The notes below the pieces were generated by a model, which was given only the letters and a program-made list of their open reading frames with translations, searched no databases and was not told the DNA's origin. From the NCBI RefSeq assembly GCF_016907925.1, contig NZ_JAFBCZ010000002.1, positions 62,001-126,000 on the forward strand: a stretch of DNA of 64,000 nt, in the 5' to 3' direction. Shown piece by piece: positions 52,449-61,797 of this stretch. Both the position numbers and the translations under genes were made by a program. Origin of the DNA: Herpetosiphon giganteus. Lineage in GTDB: Bacteria; Chloroflexota; Chloroflexia; Chloroflexales; Herpetosiphonaceae. How positions within the stretch are numbered: position 1 is the stretch's first letter; each line of letters opens with the position of its first letter.

Positions 52449-52631
52449 TCATAGGATTGTGGGGTATCGCTGAAGCAAAAAATCAATTGGCTGTGGCTCA
52501 TGTGGCTCGGTTTGAGCATCCATGAGTTGTTGATTAAGCGAGGAAGCTTGCATTGCTGATCTGCTTGCGGGCAAATAGCACCATCCTAAACATAGGCAAC
52601 AGGCGCAACATTGATCGAAGAAACTTAACAT
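52449..52631 (-). CDS. Possible leaderless Cys-rich small protein
   Basis: 60 residues with six Cys in the first 18 (QCCACCLCLGWC) and a polar C-terminus. There is no ribosome-binding site. Instead TATACT ends directly before the ATG, so it would be leaderless or not translated at all. The tidy 14-bp spacing to the next gene favours a real gene. Cysteine content and lack of a known family leave it uncertain. Confidence 0.3.
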   Translation of the reverse strand: MLSFFDQCCACCLCLGWCYLPASRSAMQASSLNQQLMDAQTEPHEPQPIDFLLQRYPTIL

Positions 52632-52774
52632 AGTATAGCATACAAGCCGTCAGCGCTCGCGTATCTGCTATACAATACCTGTAATGGTTGATTGGATTGG
52701 CTCCCAGTTCTGCTCCTTAGCTATTTCATCTACCTGAACATTGATCACAGCCTACTCATAGGCAGGGAGGCGTT

Positions 52775-54004
52775 ATGCCCAAAGCTCATCTGCAGCGCAG
52801 CGATCTGCAAGGCATTAGTCGCTTGGCAATTGAGGCTACAACTCAGATTACCAATATCAGCGAAGGCTTGTTTGCCACAATTATGCGCCGCCCAAACCGC
52901 CGCATTGGCGGGATTCCTGGCTTCGTTTATCGCCAAATCCATACGATCACACGCTTGGTTGGCGAGGGCCTTGAGGCAATTTTGGCTGCATTTGGCGCTG
53001 CGGCGACGCAAACAGAATCATCTCGCCAACGCGATGACTTGCTGGCAGCCTTAAATGGTGTTTTAGGCGATTATCTCGTGGCCAGCCACAACCCGCTACA
53101 AACCAGCATGAGCCTACGCGTGGCAGGAAAACCACTCGACCTTGAACAATCTGCGCTCCAAACCGCAATCGAGCAGCCCCAACTGCGAATTTTGCTCTAC
53201 CTGCATGGCGTGTGTATGCACGAGCAGCAACTCAAACAGCATGGCCATGATCATGGCTTGGCTGCCGCCGCAGCTTTAGGCTATAGCCCAATTCATGGGC
53301 GCTATAACACTGGTTTGCCGATTGCCAGCAATGGTCAGCAATTAAGCCAATTGCTTGAACAACTGCTTGCCAATTGGCCTGTACCCGTTGCCGAAGTTGT
53401 GATCTTGGGCTATAGCATGGGCGGTTTGGTTGCGCGCAGCGCTTGTTACTATGCTCAGCAACTGGGGCATACCTGGCCTCAGAAGCTGAGCAAACTGATT
53501 TTTCTGGCCACGCCGCACCATGGTTCTGCGGTAGAACGCTATGGCGCTTGGTTGCACTACCTGCTTGAGCGCAATCGCTATAGCGCTTTATTTGGCCAGA
53601 TTGCTCGGTTGCGCAGCGCAGGCATTACCGATTTGCGCTATGGCAAGCTTGTCGATCACGAGCAGCCAGCCGTTGATCGTTTTGAAAAACCTGGCCAACG
53701 CCCTGATCGGGTGGCGTTGCCCGCGCATGTTGCCTGTTATGCCTTGGCGGCGACGCGATCGGCCAAAAAAGCCGCGCATTCGAGCTTGCGTGGCGATGGC
53801 TTGGTGGCGGTTGCTAGTGCGTTGGGTCAGGCTGCGCATCAGCCAGATCTGGATTTGCAGATTCCTGCTGATCGCCAGGCAATTGTCTATAGCACCCATC
53901 ATTTGGGCATTTTAGCCAACCAAGCTGCCTATCAGCAACTTTTGGCTTGGTTGCAGCCGCTTGAATCTGGCATGAATGCTGCTAAGATTGCAATCGAGAA
54001 CTGA
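52775..54004 (+). CDS. Alpha/beta hydrolase, lipase/PGAP1-like
   Basis: 409 residues. The N-terminal 130 residues are helical with no signal peptide. The hydrolase fold begins at LRILLYLHGVCMH (oxyanion loop), the nucleophile is Ser214 in GYSMGG, FLATPHHGS follows, and the catalytic His is His375 or His376 in THHLG. The spread and the helical lid resemble esterases and PGAP1-like lipases. GGGAGG precedes the ATG. An ADP-ribosylglycohydrolase gene follows after 56 bp. Confidence 0.82.
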   Translation: MPKAHLQRSDLQGISRLAIEATTQITNISEGLFATIMRRPNRRIGGIPGFVYRQIHTITRLVGEGLEAILAAFGAAATQTESSRQRDDLLAALNGVLGDYLVASHNPLQTSMSLRVAGKPLDLEQSALQTAIEQPQLRILLYLHGVCMHEQQLKQHGHDHGLAAAAALGYSPIHGRYNTGLPIASNGQQLSQLLEQLLANWPVPVAEVVILGYSMGGLVARSACYYAQQLGHTWPQKLSKLIFLATPHHGSAVERYGAWLHYLLERNRYSALFGQIARLRSAGITDLRYGKLVDHEQPAVDRFEKPGQRPDRVALPAHVACYALAATRSAKKAAHSSLRGDGLVAVASALGQAAHQPDLDLQIPADRQAIVYSTHHLGILANQAAYQQLLAWLQPLESGMNAAKIAIEN

Positions 54005-54060
54005 TAGACAGAAGCCGTTGTAGCACTACAATTGAATCCATCAACGTTGATGAGGTAGCT

Positions 54061-54978
54061 ATGCTTGAGCGTTATCGTGGCTGTTTGTTGGGGTTGGCGG
54101 TTGGCGACGCAGTTGGAACGACGGTAGAATTTAGCCCACCAGGCTCGTTTAAGCTCTTGACCGATATGGTTGGCGGCGGACCGTTTAATTTGCCGCTTGG
54201 GGCGTGGACAGACGATACATCGATGGCCTTATGCCTTGCTGCCAGCTTGATCGAACGCCAAGGCTTCGATGCTGTTGATCAGATGCAGCGCTATTGCCGT
54301 TGGCGTGATTATGGCTATATGAGCAGCACTGGCTCGTGTTTTGATTGTGGGATTACGGTTGGCAATGCCCTCAGTAGCTTTCAACGCACTGGCGAACCCT
54401 ATAGCGGCTCGACCGACCCTGCGACTGCTGGCAATGGCTCGTTGATGCGTTTGGCTCCGGTGGTTTTGGCCTACGCAAGCCAGCCAGAGCAGGCCATGCA
54501 GATGGCGGTCGATAGCTCGCGAACAACTCATGGCGCGTTGGCGGCGCTTGATGCATGTCGCTATTTCGCAGGCTTATTAATTGGCGCGCTGAATGGCGTT
54601 GATAAGGCGACGTTGCTGGCCCCGCACTATAGCCCAATTGCCAATTATTGGCAGCAACAACCATTGCAAGCAGATATTGCCGAGATTGCCGCTGGCTCGT
54701 TTTGGCAACGCCAACCACCAGAAATTCAGGGCACTGGCTATGTCGTGCGGTCGCTTGAGGCTGCTTTGTGGGCCTTTGCCCATAGCGATTCGTTTCGCGA
54801 GGGCTGTTTGATGGCGGCCAATCTTGGCCACGATGCAGATACCACTGCCGCAATTTATGGCCAAATTGCCGGAGCCTACTATGGCGAGGCTGGCATTCCC
54901 GCCGAATGGCGCAAACCGATTGTGAGCCACGACCTAATTGTCGAATTTGCTGAGCGCCTCTACCGTTTGAGCCACTAA
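54061..54978 (+). CDS. ADP-ribosylglycohydrolase family protein
   Basis: 305 residues with the family's Mg2+ sites: GLAVGDAVGTTVEF at the N-terminus, GAWTDDTSM near 47-55, GNGSLMRLAPV near 124, and GHDADTTAAIYGQIAGAYYG near 263. Such enzymes remove ADP-ribose from modified proteins or free conjugates (DraG, ARH). There is no ADP-ribosyltransferase nearby. TGAGG precedes the ATG. A TTGTAGCACTACAA palindrome lies about 40 bp upstream. Confidence 0.9.
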   Translation: MLERYRGCLLGLAVGDAVGTTVEFSPPGSFKLLTDMVGGGPFNLPLGAWTDDTSMALCLAASLIERQGFDAVDQMQRYCRWRDYGYMSSTGSCFDCGITVGNALSSFQRTGEPYSGSTDPATAGNGSLMRLAPVVLAYASQPEQAMQMAVDSSRTTHGALAALDACRYFAGLLIGALNGVDKATLLAPHYSPIANYWQQQPLQADIAEIAAGSFWQRQPPEIQGTGYVVRSLEAALWAFAHSDSFREGCLMAANLGHDADTTAAIYGQIAGAYYGEAGIPAEWRKPIVSHDLIVEFAERLYRLSH

Positions 54979-55049
54979 AGCCACCAACCAAAAGCCCCTC
55001 GTCCGTTCAACGCTTTAAGTGTAGGTTTTGAGCGATTGGTCGGCGGTGG

Positions 55050-55313
55050 AGCGTTCCCTCACCCCCCAGCCCCCTCCCCCACTAGACGCGGGCGAGGGGG
55101 AGTATCCGTTTTTACCGACGAATTGTGCAAGAACCACGGCATGAAAGCCCCTCTCCTGCTGGGCGGGAGAGAGGTTGGGGTGAGGGGATTGTCTTGCGCA
55201 TTGGCCGCGGGTGAGGGAAAATCGCCACTTGGTTGTTGCCGAAACTACGGCAAAACCAAGCAACAAAAAGCCCCTCTCCTGCTGGGCGGGAGAGGGGTTG
55301 GGGTGAGGGCATC
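55050..55313. repeat. CCCTCACCCC element, composite copy with doubled right arm
   Basis: TTCCCTCACCCCCCAGC opens the left arm. The middle contains GTGCAAGAACCACGGCATGA, and a right arm ends GGTTGGGGTGAGGGG. A second GCCCCTCTCCTGCTGGGCG arm ending GGGGTTGGGGTGAGGG follows after about 90 bp, which include a GCCGAAACTACGGC hairpin. It ends one base before the TPR gene stop. TTTTGAGCGATTGGT at 55027 also occurs at the 42.4-kb copy. Confidence 0.75.
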
Positions 55314-58300
55314 TTACCCCTTGGCAACTTGTTGCTGATCGAGCATCCGTTGGGCGGCGCTTTGCAACGCTTCAACCCGTTCGTCATCGGGCAACAATTT
55401 GGCCAATTGTTTGTAGGTTCGCACTGCTTGACCATACTCTTGGACGCGCATCAGCACATCGGCCAACTGCTCGTAGGCATCTGCATCTTTTTGGTCGAGC
55501 GCAATCACTTGGTGAAATGAAGCGATTGCTTCTTCGTAATTACGTTGCTGAATCGAGAGCCGTGCAATTTCGCGCAATTGCACTACCGCATCTTTGGTGC
55601 GCAACGAGAGAATGTTAAAGCTAACCAAGTGTTGGCGGGCTTCGGTGTCGTTAGGCGCAATCTGCACAATTCTGTTGTACATTTCGGCTGCCTTATCAAC
55701 CTTGCCCAAAGTCCAATAGACATCGGCTACTTGCTGAATGCTGGCGACTGCATCCTTGACCAAGCCTTGCTTGCGTTGCAGTTCGGCCAGTTCATCCAAG
55801 CCTGCCAAGCCCTCGTCAAGATAGCCCCGCCGCATCAACATTTGAGCATGACGCGATTTGATTGGGATATTCTTGGGTGCGAGCTGCAAGCCTGTTGCCA
55901 AAATCTCCAAAGCACGATCAAGCTGGCTTTGGCTTTCGTAGTAGCTTGCCAACTCGTCAAGTTGGGTCAAAGCCTCAGGCAAGCGCCCTTGGCGGAAGTA
56001 GATGTCGGCCAATTTGGTGTAGGCTTGGCGATCGTAGGGCAACAATTGCTTGACCCGTTGCAAGGCCTGAATTGCGCCTTCGAAGTTCTCGTTGGCGGCG
56101 TAGGCTTCGGCCAAGCGGCGTTGCAACTCGCCCTCGTTGAAGGGCTGGGCAAAGGCATGCTTGGTGCTCAGCGCTGGCACCGTGCCAGTAATTAGAATCG
56201 CCTCGATTTTGCGCAACTGCTCAATCGAGCCAGCAGCGTTGCCTTCGGCGATATAGCTATCGGCAATTGCTTGATAGACCAAGACTGGCGGAACCAAGGG
56301 ATCGGCATCAATTTCTAGCAATTCGAGCGCCTGATTGAACGAGTGCATTGCCGATTGATGTTGCTTGGTTGATTGTTGAATTAAGCCCAAGAGAAACTGA
56401 ATAATTGCCCGATCGGTAATCAAGGTGACCGAGCGATATTCTGCTTGCACATCGTTCAATTGCTGCGGATGGTTGGCCAACTTTTGCATCAAGCTCGCCA
56501 CCGAATCCCAAATTGCATCGGGAAACTCGCCCATCATCGCCAAGGCAATATTGGCTTGGGCCATGACCACCAAATCATCGGGCTTTTGCACAATGACACG
56601 TCGGAACTCTTCCAAGGCTGCTTCCCAGCGTTCGAGCTTGAGCAGCACTTGGCCATATTGAGCGCGCAAATTGACGTTATCAGGTGCCCATTCAAGCAAC
56701 TTGCGAAACTGCTCAAGCGCCTTGACCGTTTGGCCTTGGCGGAATTGTTGGTTGGCAACGTAGGCCAATTGTTCGGCAGCTTCGTCGTTGCGGCCTTGTT
56801 TGCGCAGCACTTCAGCCAATTCAGCCCGAATAATCGTGCTATCAGCAGAAAGATCAATTAATTTGTGATAAACCCCAATTGCCTTGTGAGTTTCGCCGCG
56901 GGCTTTGTAGGTTTCGATCAACAAATTGAGCTTTGATAAAGCTTGATCCATGCGCCCCAAACGTTCGAGAATTTCGGCCATGCGCAAGTGAATCGCATAA
57001 AATTCAAGATCGTAGCGAATAATTTCGTGGCAGGCATCGAGCGCAGCATACAAGAAATTTTGCTCGGTAAACGATTCGCTGGCCTCGACCAAGCGCTGAA
57101 TGCGCTCGCTGCGGCCTTCGGTATCGATTGGGGTGAGCGGCGCAAAATGCACTTCGCTGGCTGGTGGCAAATTGGCAGCCAGCACATCAAGCGGGTCGAT
57201 GTCGGTCAGCAAGCTTTGCGGCGAGTGAGCTAGATGGTTGGTATTGTTATTAATCAAGGCCTCAAGGCTGGCCATATCATCGATTGGGCTGGCTTCGACG
57301 CGGTTTTTGGGGCTGAGGAAATCGGTGATCGACGGCATCTTGCCCCAGGTTTCGGTCTGTGGTTCGGGCACAGCCTCTTCTGGCGGTGGCGCGTTCAAAA
57401 TGCCCGTGCCAAGCATGCGCAATTTCGACATCATGCTGCGGTCGGTCAATTCTTTGGCTTTGGCATTGTATTGGGCTGCTTGTTCTGTGCCCCAACGCTT
57501 GCCCTGCAAAAAGCCCGCCAAGGTTGAATACAACGAGGCGGCCCGCGCTACGTCGCCAAGCTCAAGATAAATTGCCGAGGTCGCTTCGTACATATCGATC
57601 AAATCGCTGGCTTCTTCTTTGCCAATCGATTGCAAATCGACGTAGCGAATCGCTTGCTCAAACTCTTGGGCAGCGCGTTCCATTTGGCCAATTTTTTGGT
57701 AGATTGTACCAATCGCGAAGTGGGCCGAGAGCGCATATTCATCGTTGTTGCTGGCAATGTCGAGCACGCGCAAGGCATCTTGGTGGCGCTCAAGCTCATC
57801 GTAGATTAAGCCCAAGCTATATTGCATGTCGGCGCGTTCGGGCAGCACGTCGACCACCCGTTCATACATTTGGGCTGCTTGCTCCAACAAGCCATTATTT
57901 TGATATTCAATGGCCTCGTTGACCGCGCGTTCGATTTGCTCTTTGGTTTGTAAGCGGCCTTGGTCGGGCAATTGATCGCCGGTTGCCGCCGTAATTAAGG
58001 CTTGGCGAGCCAGATCGACTTTCTTCTTGAATTCTTGGGCCGAGAGGCTGGCAGGGTCGACGTTGAGTGCTTCGACCGCAGCTTCATCGGCGGCATCGTA
58101 TTGCTCAACATCGTAAAATTGCTGGCCCAAATGCAAATATTCGCGAATTGCGCCAGGCTTATCGCCTGATTCAGCCAGCACCATGGCCAAGCGCACCCGT
58201 GCCTCTTCGTGGCTGGGGTGAATCTCCAAAATATCGCGGTAGGCGCGGACGGCCTTGAGCGGCAATTTTTGAGCGATCAAGCGCTCGGCCAACTGCATAA

Positions 58301-58595
58301 ACAGATCAATCGCTTGATCGGTGTCGCCTTGAGCACGATAAATCTTGGCGATATATTCGCTGAAAATTGGATTATCAGGATTGCGTTTGAGCAATTCCTG
58401 CCATAATTGCAACGATTGCGGCAACTTATTGGTATGAAACAAGGCTGTGGCGACAGCCATCCGTGCCTGCTCGTGAGTTGGAAATTCGGTCATGGCGCGA
58501 GCGGCTTCAGTTAAGGCCTTGTTCCAATCGCCAGCACGTGATGCAAGCTGATATTGTTCTAACGCACGGTCAAAAATTGCTTGGTTCCCTGCCAT
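55314..58595 (-). CDS. Large TPR-repeat protein
   Basis: About 1093 residues from the ATG at 58595 behind GGGGG; a GTG lies six codons upstream. Nearly the whole protein is tetratricopeptide repeats, for example ALFHTNKLPQSLQLWQELLK, YDELERHQDALRVLDIA and YNRIVQIAPNDTEARQHL. A less regular centre around 395-480 contains NAPPPEEAVPEPQTE. There is no signal peptide, membrane helix or catalytic domain. It would act as a scaffold. It lies downstream of the DnaD/DnaC-like pair on the same strand, about 100 bp away. Confidence 0.85.
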   Translation of the reverse strand: MAGNQAIFDRALEQYQLASRAGDWNKALTEAARAMTEFPTHEQARMAVATALFHTNKLPQSLQLWQELLKRNPDNPIFSEYIAKIYRAQGDTDQAIDLFMQLAERLIAQKLPLKAVRAYRDILEIHPSHEEARVRLAMVLAESGDKPGAIREYLHLGQQFYDVEQYDAADEAAVEALNVDPASLSAQEFKKKVDLARQALITAATGDQLPDQGRLQTKEQIERAVNEAIEYQNNGLLEQAAQMYERVVDVLPERADMQYSLGLIYDELERHQDALRVLDIASNNDEYALSAHFAIGTIYQKIGQMERAAQEFEQAIRYVDLQSIGKEEASDLIDMYEATSAIYLELGDVARAASLYSTLAGFLQGKRWGTEQAAQYNAKAKELTDRSMMSKLRMLGTGILNAPPPEEAVPEPQTETWGKMPSITDFLSPKNRVEASPIDDMASLEALINNNTNHLAHSPQSLLTDIDPLDVLAANLPPASEVHFAPLTPIDTEGRSERIQRLVEASESFTEQNFLYAALDACHEIIRYDLEFYAIHLRMAEILERLGRMDQALSKLNLLIETYKARGETHKAIGVYHKLIDLSADSTIIRAELAEVLRKQGRNDEAAEQLAYVANQQFRQGQTVKALEQFRKLLEWAPDNVNLRAQYGQVLLKLERWEAALEEFRRVIVQKPDDLVVMAQANIALAMMGEFPDAIWDSVASLMQKLANHPQQLNDVQAEYRSVTLITDRAIIQFLLGLIQQSTKQHQSAMHSFNQALELLEIDADPLVPPVLVYQAIADSYIAEGNAAGSIEQLRKIEAILITGTVPALSTKHAFAQPFNEGELQRRLAEAYAANENFEGAIQALQRVKQLLPYDRQAYTKLADIYFRQGRLPEALTQLDELASYYESQSQLDRALEILATGLQLAPKNIPIKSRHAQMLMRRGYLDEGLAGLDELAELQRKQGLVKDAVASIQQVADVYWTLGKVDKAAEMYNRIVQIAPNDTEARQHLVSFNILSLRTKDAVVQLREIARLSIQQRNYEEAIASFHQVIALDQKDADAYEQLADVLMRVQEYGQAVRTYKQLAKLLPDDERVEALQSAAQRMLDQQQVAKG

Positions 58596-58697
58596 CCGAA
58601 CCCCCACAGACACAAGGATGAAGAACTTCGTTGGATAAGTGGCAATATTGCAACCAGTTGCCTGGATTAATGCTGCGCACTCGGCCCGTTGGCGATC

Positions 58698-59498
58698 TTA
58701 CTTGTATCGAATGTTATTGTTACGTGTTGTTTGTCGATAGTCTTTCGCTTGGATTACGGTTTGTCTACAGAGTTCGATATCTAATAAACGCGAGGCAATC
58801 CGTGGATCAAGCTTATCTAAATCGACATTTGTTGTAAAAACCGTTGGTAAGTGATTATTATAACGGTGATTGATAATTTGGAACAATTTTTCGCGCGCCC
58901 AAGCAGTTGAACTTTCTGCGCCTAAATCATCAAGTACCAAGAGCTGAATATTGCGAATTTTCTCAAAACGCTCATCGTAGGCTACTTCGGAGCTTGGGCC
59001 AAAGGTCGAGCGCAGATAATCGAGCAAATCGGGCACGACCATAAAGATCGTCTGATACTCGCGGCGTACTGCTTCGTTGGCGATGGCGGCTGCAAGATGG
59101 GTTTTGCCACAGCCATACCCACCAACTAAAAGCAACCACCCTTTTGGTGCTTGAGCAAACGCCTTGGCGCGTCCAAAGGCTTCGTTAACCCCAACGATAT
59201 GCGCGTTGAAGGTTGTAAAGGTTTTCGATTCAAAGGCCTGCAAATTACTTTGTTGCCATAGTTTATCACGTTGGCGGCCTTCTTTTTCGGCAAGTTTGCA
59301 TTGGCAGGTAATCAAATGGCCAAAGTTCGGGTCGTTAATCGGCACATCCATGCAGAAATAGCCAGCGCCCTTACAAATCGGACAAATCTCCTCCATCGGA
59401 GTCGCCGCTTCTTCCGAAGAGGGCGGCATATTTGCCCGTGGTATATTTGCTGAGATCGAAAAGCTGCTCGGATCGATGCGACGTAGATTCTTTTCCAT
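58698..59498 (-). CDS. DnaC/DnaI-like helicase-loader ATPase
   Basis: 266 residues. A Cys cluster (C39, C42, C49, C65, C67; CPICKGAGYFC and CQC) forms a zinc ribbon. The AAA+ domain has Walker A GGYGCGKT at 126-133, FMVVPDLLDYLRSTF, and Walker B LLVLDDLGAE. FTTNVDLDKLDPRIASRL is the sensor/Arg-finger part. Zinc ribbon plus this ATPase is the arrangement of DnaI-type loaders of the replicative helicase. The ATG at 59498 has GGTGGG upstream and overlaps the DnaD-like gene by 128 bp. A later ATG at 59396 would reduce this to 26 bp. Confidence 0.85.
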   Translation of the reverse strand: MEKNLRRIDPSSFSISANIPRANMPPSSEEAATPMEEICPICKGAGYFCMDVPINDPNFGHLITCQCKLAEKEGRQRDKLWQQSNLQAFESKTFTTFNAHIVGVNEAFGRAKAFAQAPKGWLLLVGGYGCGKTHLAAAIANEAVRREYQTIFMVVPDLLDYLRSTFGPSSEVAYDERFEKIRNIQLLVLDDLGAESSTAWAREKLFQIINHRYNNHLPTVFTTNVDLDKLDPRIASRLLDIELCRQTVIQAKDYRQTTRNNNIRYK

Positions 59499-60096
59499 CG
59501 GTTTCCCACCGTTCTAGTATGCGCCGAATGTAGCGCCAATTGCGCACATTGGCTTCAACCGCTTTGGTGATGGCTTCTGCGAGCCATTCAGCGGGATATT
59601 TGGCGCTGGCCTCGTGCAATTGCTCAATCAGCAATGGCGTGAGCAGGCCAATATTTTTTTCGTATAGGCCAAAAATGGTTGGTTGGGCGGCGGGGCTAGC
59701 TTCGGGGGCAAGCACCCGTTGGCCTGCTTGGCGCTCGACCCAATGGCGGTTGGCTTGGGTATTGATCAAATACCAACTGACCACGCGGCCAGGCTCTGGG
59801 CTAATTAAGTGCAGCAATGTGCTGCGTTCAACGGCCAAACCCAAGGCCTCTTCTAAAACATCGCTGGTTGGGCGCAATTGCGAAACGCTACGTAAGGCCT
59901 GGGCTAACACAGGATCGTTGCATAACGCATCCCATGAAACCCGTTTGGCCCGCCCGCGCTGCTGGCTTACCAACCAAAAGATATGCAGGGTTACTTTAAG
60001 CTCAGCCAAATTGCTGATCGAGGGTAGAACATCGCTAAAGAATTCTGCCGGTAGCGGCACGAGATTCTCAGTTGAGAAGCCATGAAACGCCGCCAC
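59371..60096 (-). CDS. DnaD-domain replication-initiation protein
   Basis: About 241 residues from the GTG at 60096, which has a strong GGAGG six bases upstream. The longer frame from 60192 lacks one. The C-terminal DnaD/DnaB_2 domain is clear: IFGLYEKNIGLLTPLLIEQL, WLAEAITKAVEANVRNWRYI, RRILERWETDGK. The N-terminal half resembles the winged-helix part of such proteins (AELKVTLHIFWLVSQQRG). It probably works with the overlapping DnaC/DnaI-like ATPase to load the replicative helicase at origins or restart sites, as in Firmicutes. Confidence 0.82.
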   Translation of the reverse strand: MAAFHGFSTENLVPLPAEFFSDVLPSISNLAELKVTLHIFWLVSQQRGRAKRVSWDALCNDPVLAQALRSVSQLRPTSDVLEEALGLAVERSTLLHLISPEPGRVVSWYLINTQANRHWVERQAGQRVLAPEASPAAQPTIFGLYEKNIGLLTPLLIEQLHEASAKYPAEWLAEAITKAVEANVRNWRYIRRILERWETDGKESTSHRSEQLFDLSKYTTGKYAALFGRSGDSDGGDLSDL

Positions 60097-60299
60097 GGGT
60101 TGCCTCCAAAAGTAGCACTGCGCTGATTCGTCTGCACTCAATGATACCACATGCCGCAACGCTTGCGACCAACTATCCACGGTGGAATTCACTCACATCC
60201 AGCCTAGCGCCAAGCGAACGCTGGGAACTTCTCAGGGCCAATAAGCGTTATGCCTTTAATCTAATCCTTACTTCTCTATTAGCAAGATGGAGTTTCCTA

Positions 60300-61031
60300 A
60301 TGCGCCGAATTTTAGGCCTTGTGGCAGTTTGTGTAGCGCTTTGGCACGTTTCGCCAGTTGCCGCCTGTAAAATGATGGAACCAACGATTGATAGTGTGAC
60401 CCAACAAGCTGAACTGGTCGTTGTCGCAACTGTTACCAAGGTTGAAGGCAGCCAAGCAACCTTTAGCGTTGAAACGCCAATCAAAGGCAGCTTGCCTCAA
60501 AATGATCTCGATGTGCTCAACCATCAAATTCACAACGGCCCTGATTGTCAGCCAAATTTGGGCGATGGCAATCGCTTTGTCGAAGGCAGCCGTTGGGTTT
60601 TGTTCCTTGTGCCAACCACGCTCGACCCTGATATTACCTGGCAAACCGCCAGTTTTGGCGATTATGGCGCATTGAAAGTTGAACAAGATCAAGTAATTTA
60701 TACCGAGCAAGGCGCACCCCAGCAACTGCCATTGCCCGATATGGTCGAAACATTGACCAATTTTAGTGGGCTTACGCCAAATCAAATTGTCGATCCTGTG
60801 CCTGGCAAGCCTGCGGTCGAGCCAGCAATTATGCCAACCCCAGACCCAGCTTTGGTCGAACCATTGCCCAATAGCAATGCTAACCCTGCGGCTCCAGTTG
60901 ATGCTGCTCCAGCTGCAACCAATTCCAGCAGCAGCGCCCCAAGTTGGTTGCCATGGCTGCTGGTTGGCGTAGCCGTCGTTGCTGCAATCGGAGCCTTGAT
61001 TGGCTGGCGACGTAGCCGTAGCGCACAATAA
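60300..61031 (+). CDS. NTR-like secreted/membrane protein, paralogue 1
   Basis: 243 residues from the ATG at 60300 behind GGAG. The long open frame upstream is not supported. A signal peptide (1-22) ends before Cys23. The domain has VVATVTKVEGSQATFSVETP, NRFVEGSRWVLFL and GALKVEQDQVIY. A Pro/Ala/Ser linker leads to a membrane helix (WLPWLLVGVAVVAAIGALIG) and a short basic tail, so it is a type I membrane protein. A mature N-terminal Cys with a small beta-barrel recalls netrin/TIMP-like NTR domains; that is a structural inference. The paralogue follows 43 bp downstream. Confidence 0.7.
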   Translation: MRRILGLVAVCVALWHVSPVAACKMMEPTIDSVTQQAELVVVATVTKVEGSQATFSVETPIKGSLPQNDLDVLNHQIHNGPDCQPNLGDGNRFVEGSRWVLFLVPTTLDPDITWQTASFGDYGALKVEQDQVIYTEQGAPQQLPLPDMVETLTNFSGLTPNQIVDPVPGKPAVEPAIMPTPDPALVEPLPNSNANPAAPVDAAPAATNSSSSAPSWLPWLLVGVAVVAAIGALIGWRRSRSAQ

Positions 61032-61074
61032 TAATTCAATCCGTTGAGAGCTACTTGATTGAAAGGAGGCGACG

Positions 61075-61761
61075 ATGCGTTGGATATGGGGCTGTATGCT
61101 TGGGTTGATCGTCGTTTTGTGGCCTGCAACGCCAGTTGCCGCATGCTCGATGATTGAACCAACTCTTGATAGCTTAACCCAACAAGCTGATCTGATTGTA
61201 GTGGCGACAGTTAGCAACATCGACGGTGATCAGGCCTTTTTCACCGTCGATACGCCGATCAAAGGTTCGGTTACGGGCGAACCATTAAGCGTGCTCAACC
61301 ATATAATCGGCTATGATGCTGGATGTAAGCCAGAGCTTGCTGAGGGCAATCGCTTTGCTGAAGGTAGCACATGGATCTTATTTCTCAACCCAAATCAACT
61401 GAGCGCCTCAGCGACATGGCAAACGAGTAACTTTTACGATAATGGTGCGCTGAAAGTAGAGCAAGATCAGGTACGTTATCGTGAGCAAAGCCGCGAGCAA
61501 ACGCAGCCATTAACTGATTTGGTCAGCACCCTGACGAATTATAGTTTGGCAGGCGGTCCCACCGCCACCGTGCTGCCAGTCGATCAAACTGCCGAGCCAA
61601 AAGTACAGCCGAGTATCAATATGCCAACCGCAACTCCAGAGGCCGTGCTTCCAGTTACCGAAACCACAGCCGAACAAGCAAGCGTTTTGCCGTGGGTTCT
61701 GGTTGGCATCGGTGTCTTGGCTGGTATCGGGGCCTTGATTGGCTGGCGGCGCAGTCGATAA
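61075..61761 (+). CDS. NTR-like secreted/membrane protein, paralogue 2
   Basis: 228 residues with the same layout as the preceding gene: signal peptide ending before Cys24, ATVSNIDGDQAFFTVDTPIK, CKPELAEGNRFAEGSTWILF, GALKVEQDQVRY, a Thr/Pro linker, a membrane helix and RRSR. The pair arose by tandem duplication and diverged throughout; the linkers differ most. AAAGGAGG precedes the ATG. They probably form a two-gene operon. Confidence 0.7.
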   Translation: MRWIWGCMLGLIVVLWPATPVAACSMIEPTLDSLTQQADLIVVATVSNIDGDQAFFTVDTPIKGSVTGEPLSVLNHIIGYDAGCKPELAEGNRFAEGSTWILFLNPNQLSASATWQTSNFYDNGALKVEQDQVRYREQSREQTQPLTDLVSTLTNYSLAGGPTATVLPVDQTAEPKVQPSINMPTATPEAVLPVTETTAEQASVLPWVLVGIGVLAGIGALIGWRRSR

Positions 61762-61797
61762 AAATCAAAAGGCTATAGGCTATTGGATTGGCAAGCA

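Noticed and set aside
55545-56195. 216-codon plus-strand frame opposite the TPR gene
   Set aside because: Shadow of the repetitive TPR coding sequence.
60072-60299. N-terminal extension of the first NTR-like protein
   Set aside because: It would overlap the divergent DnaD-like gene start and bury the clear signal peptide; GGAG precedes the ATG at 60300.
60312-61220. 302-codon minus-strand frame across both NTR-like genes
   Set aside because: It runs antisense over two paralogous genes with good starts and signal peptides, and shows no domain of its own.
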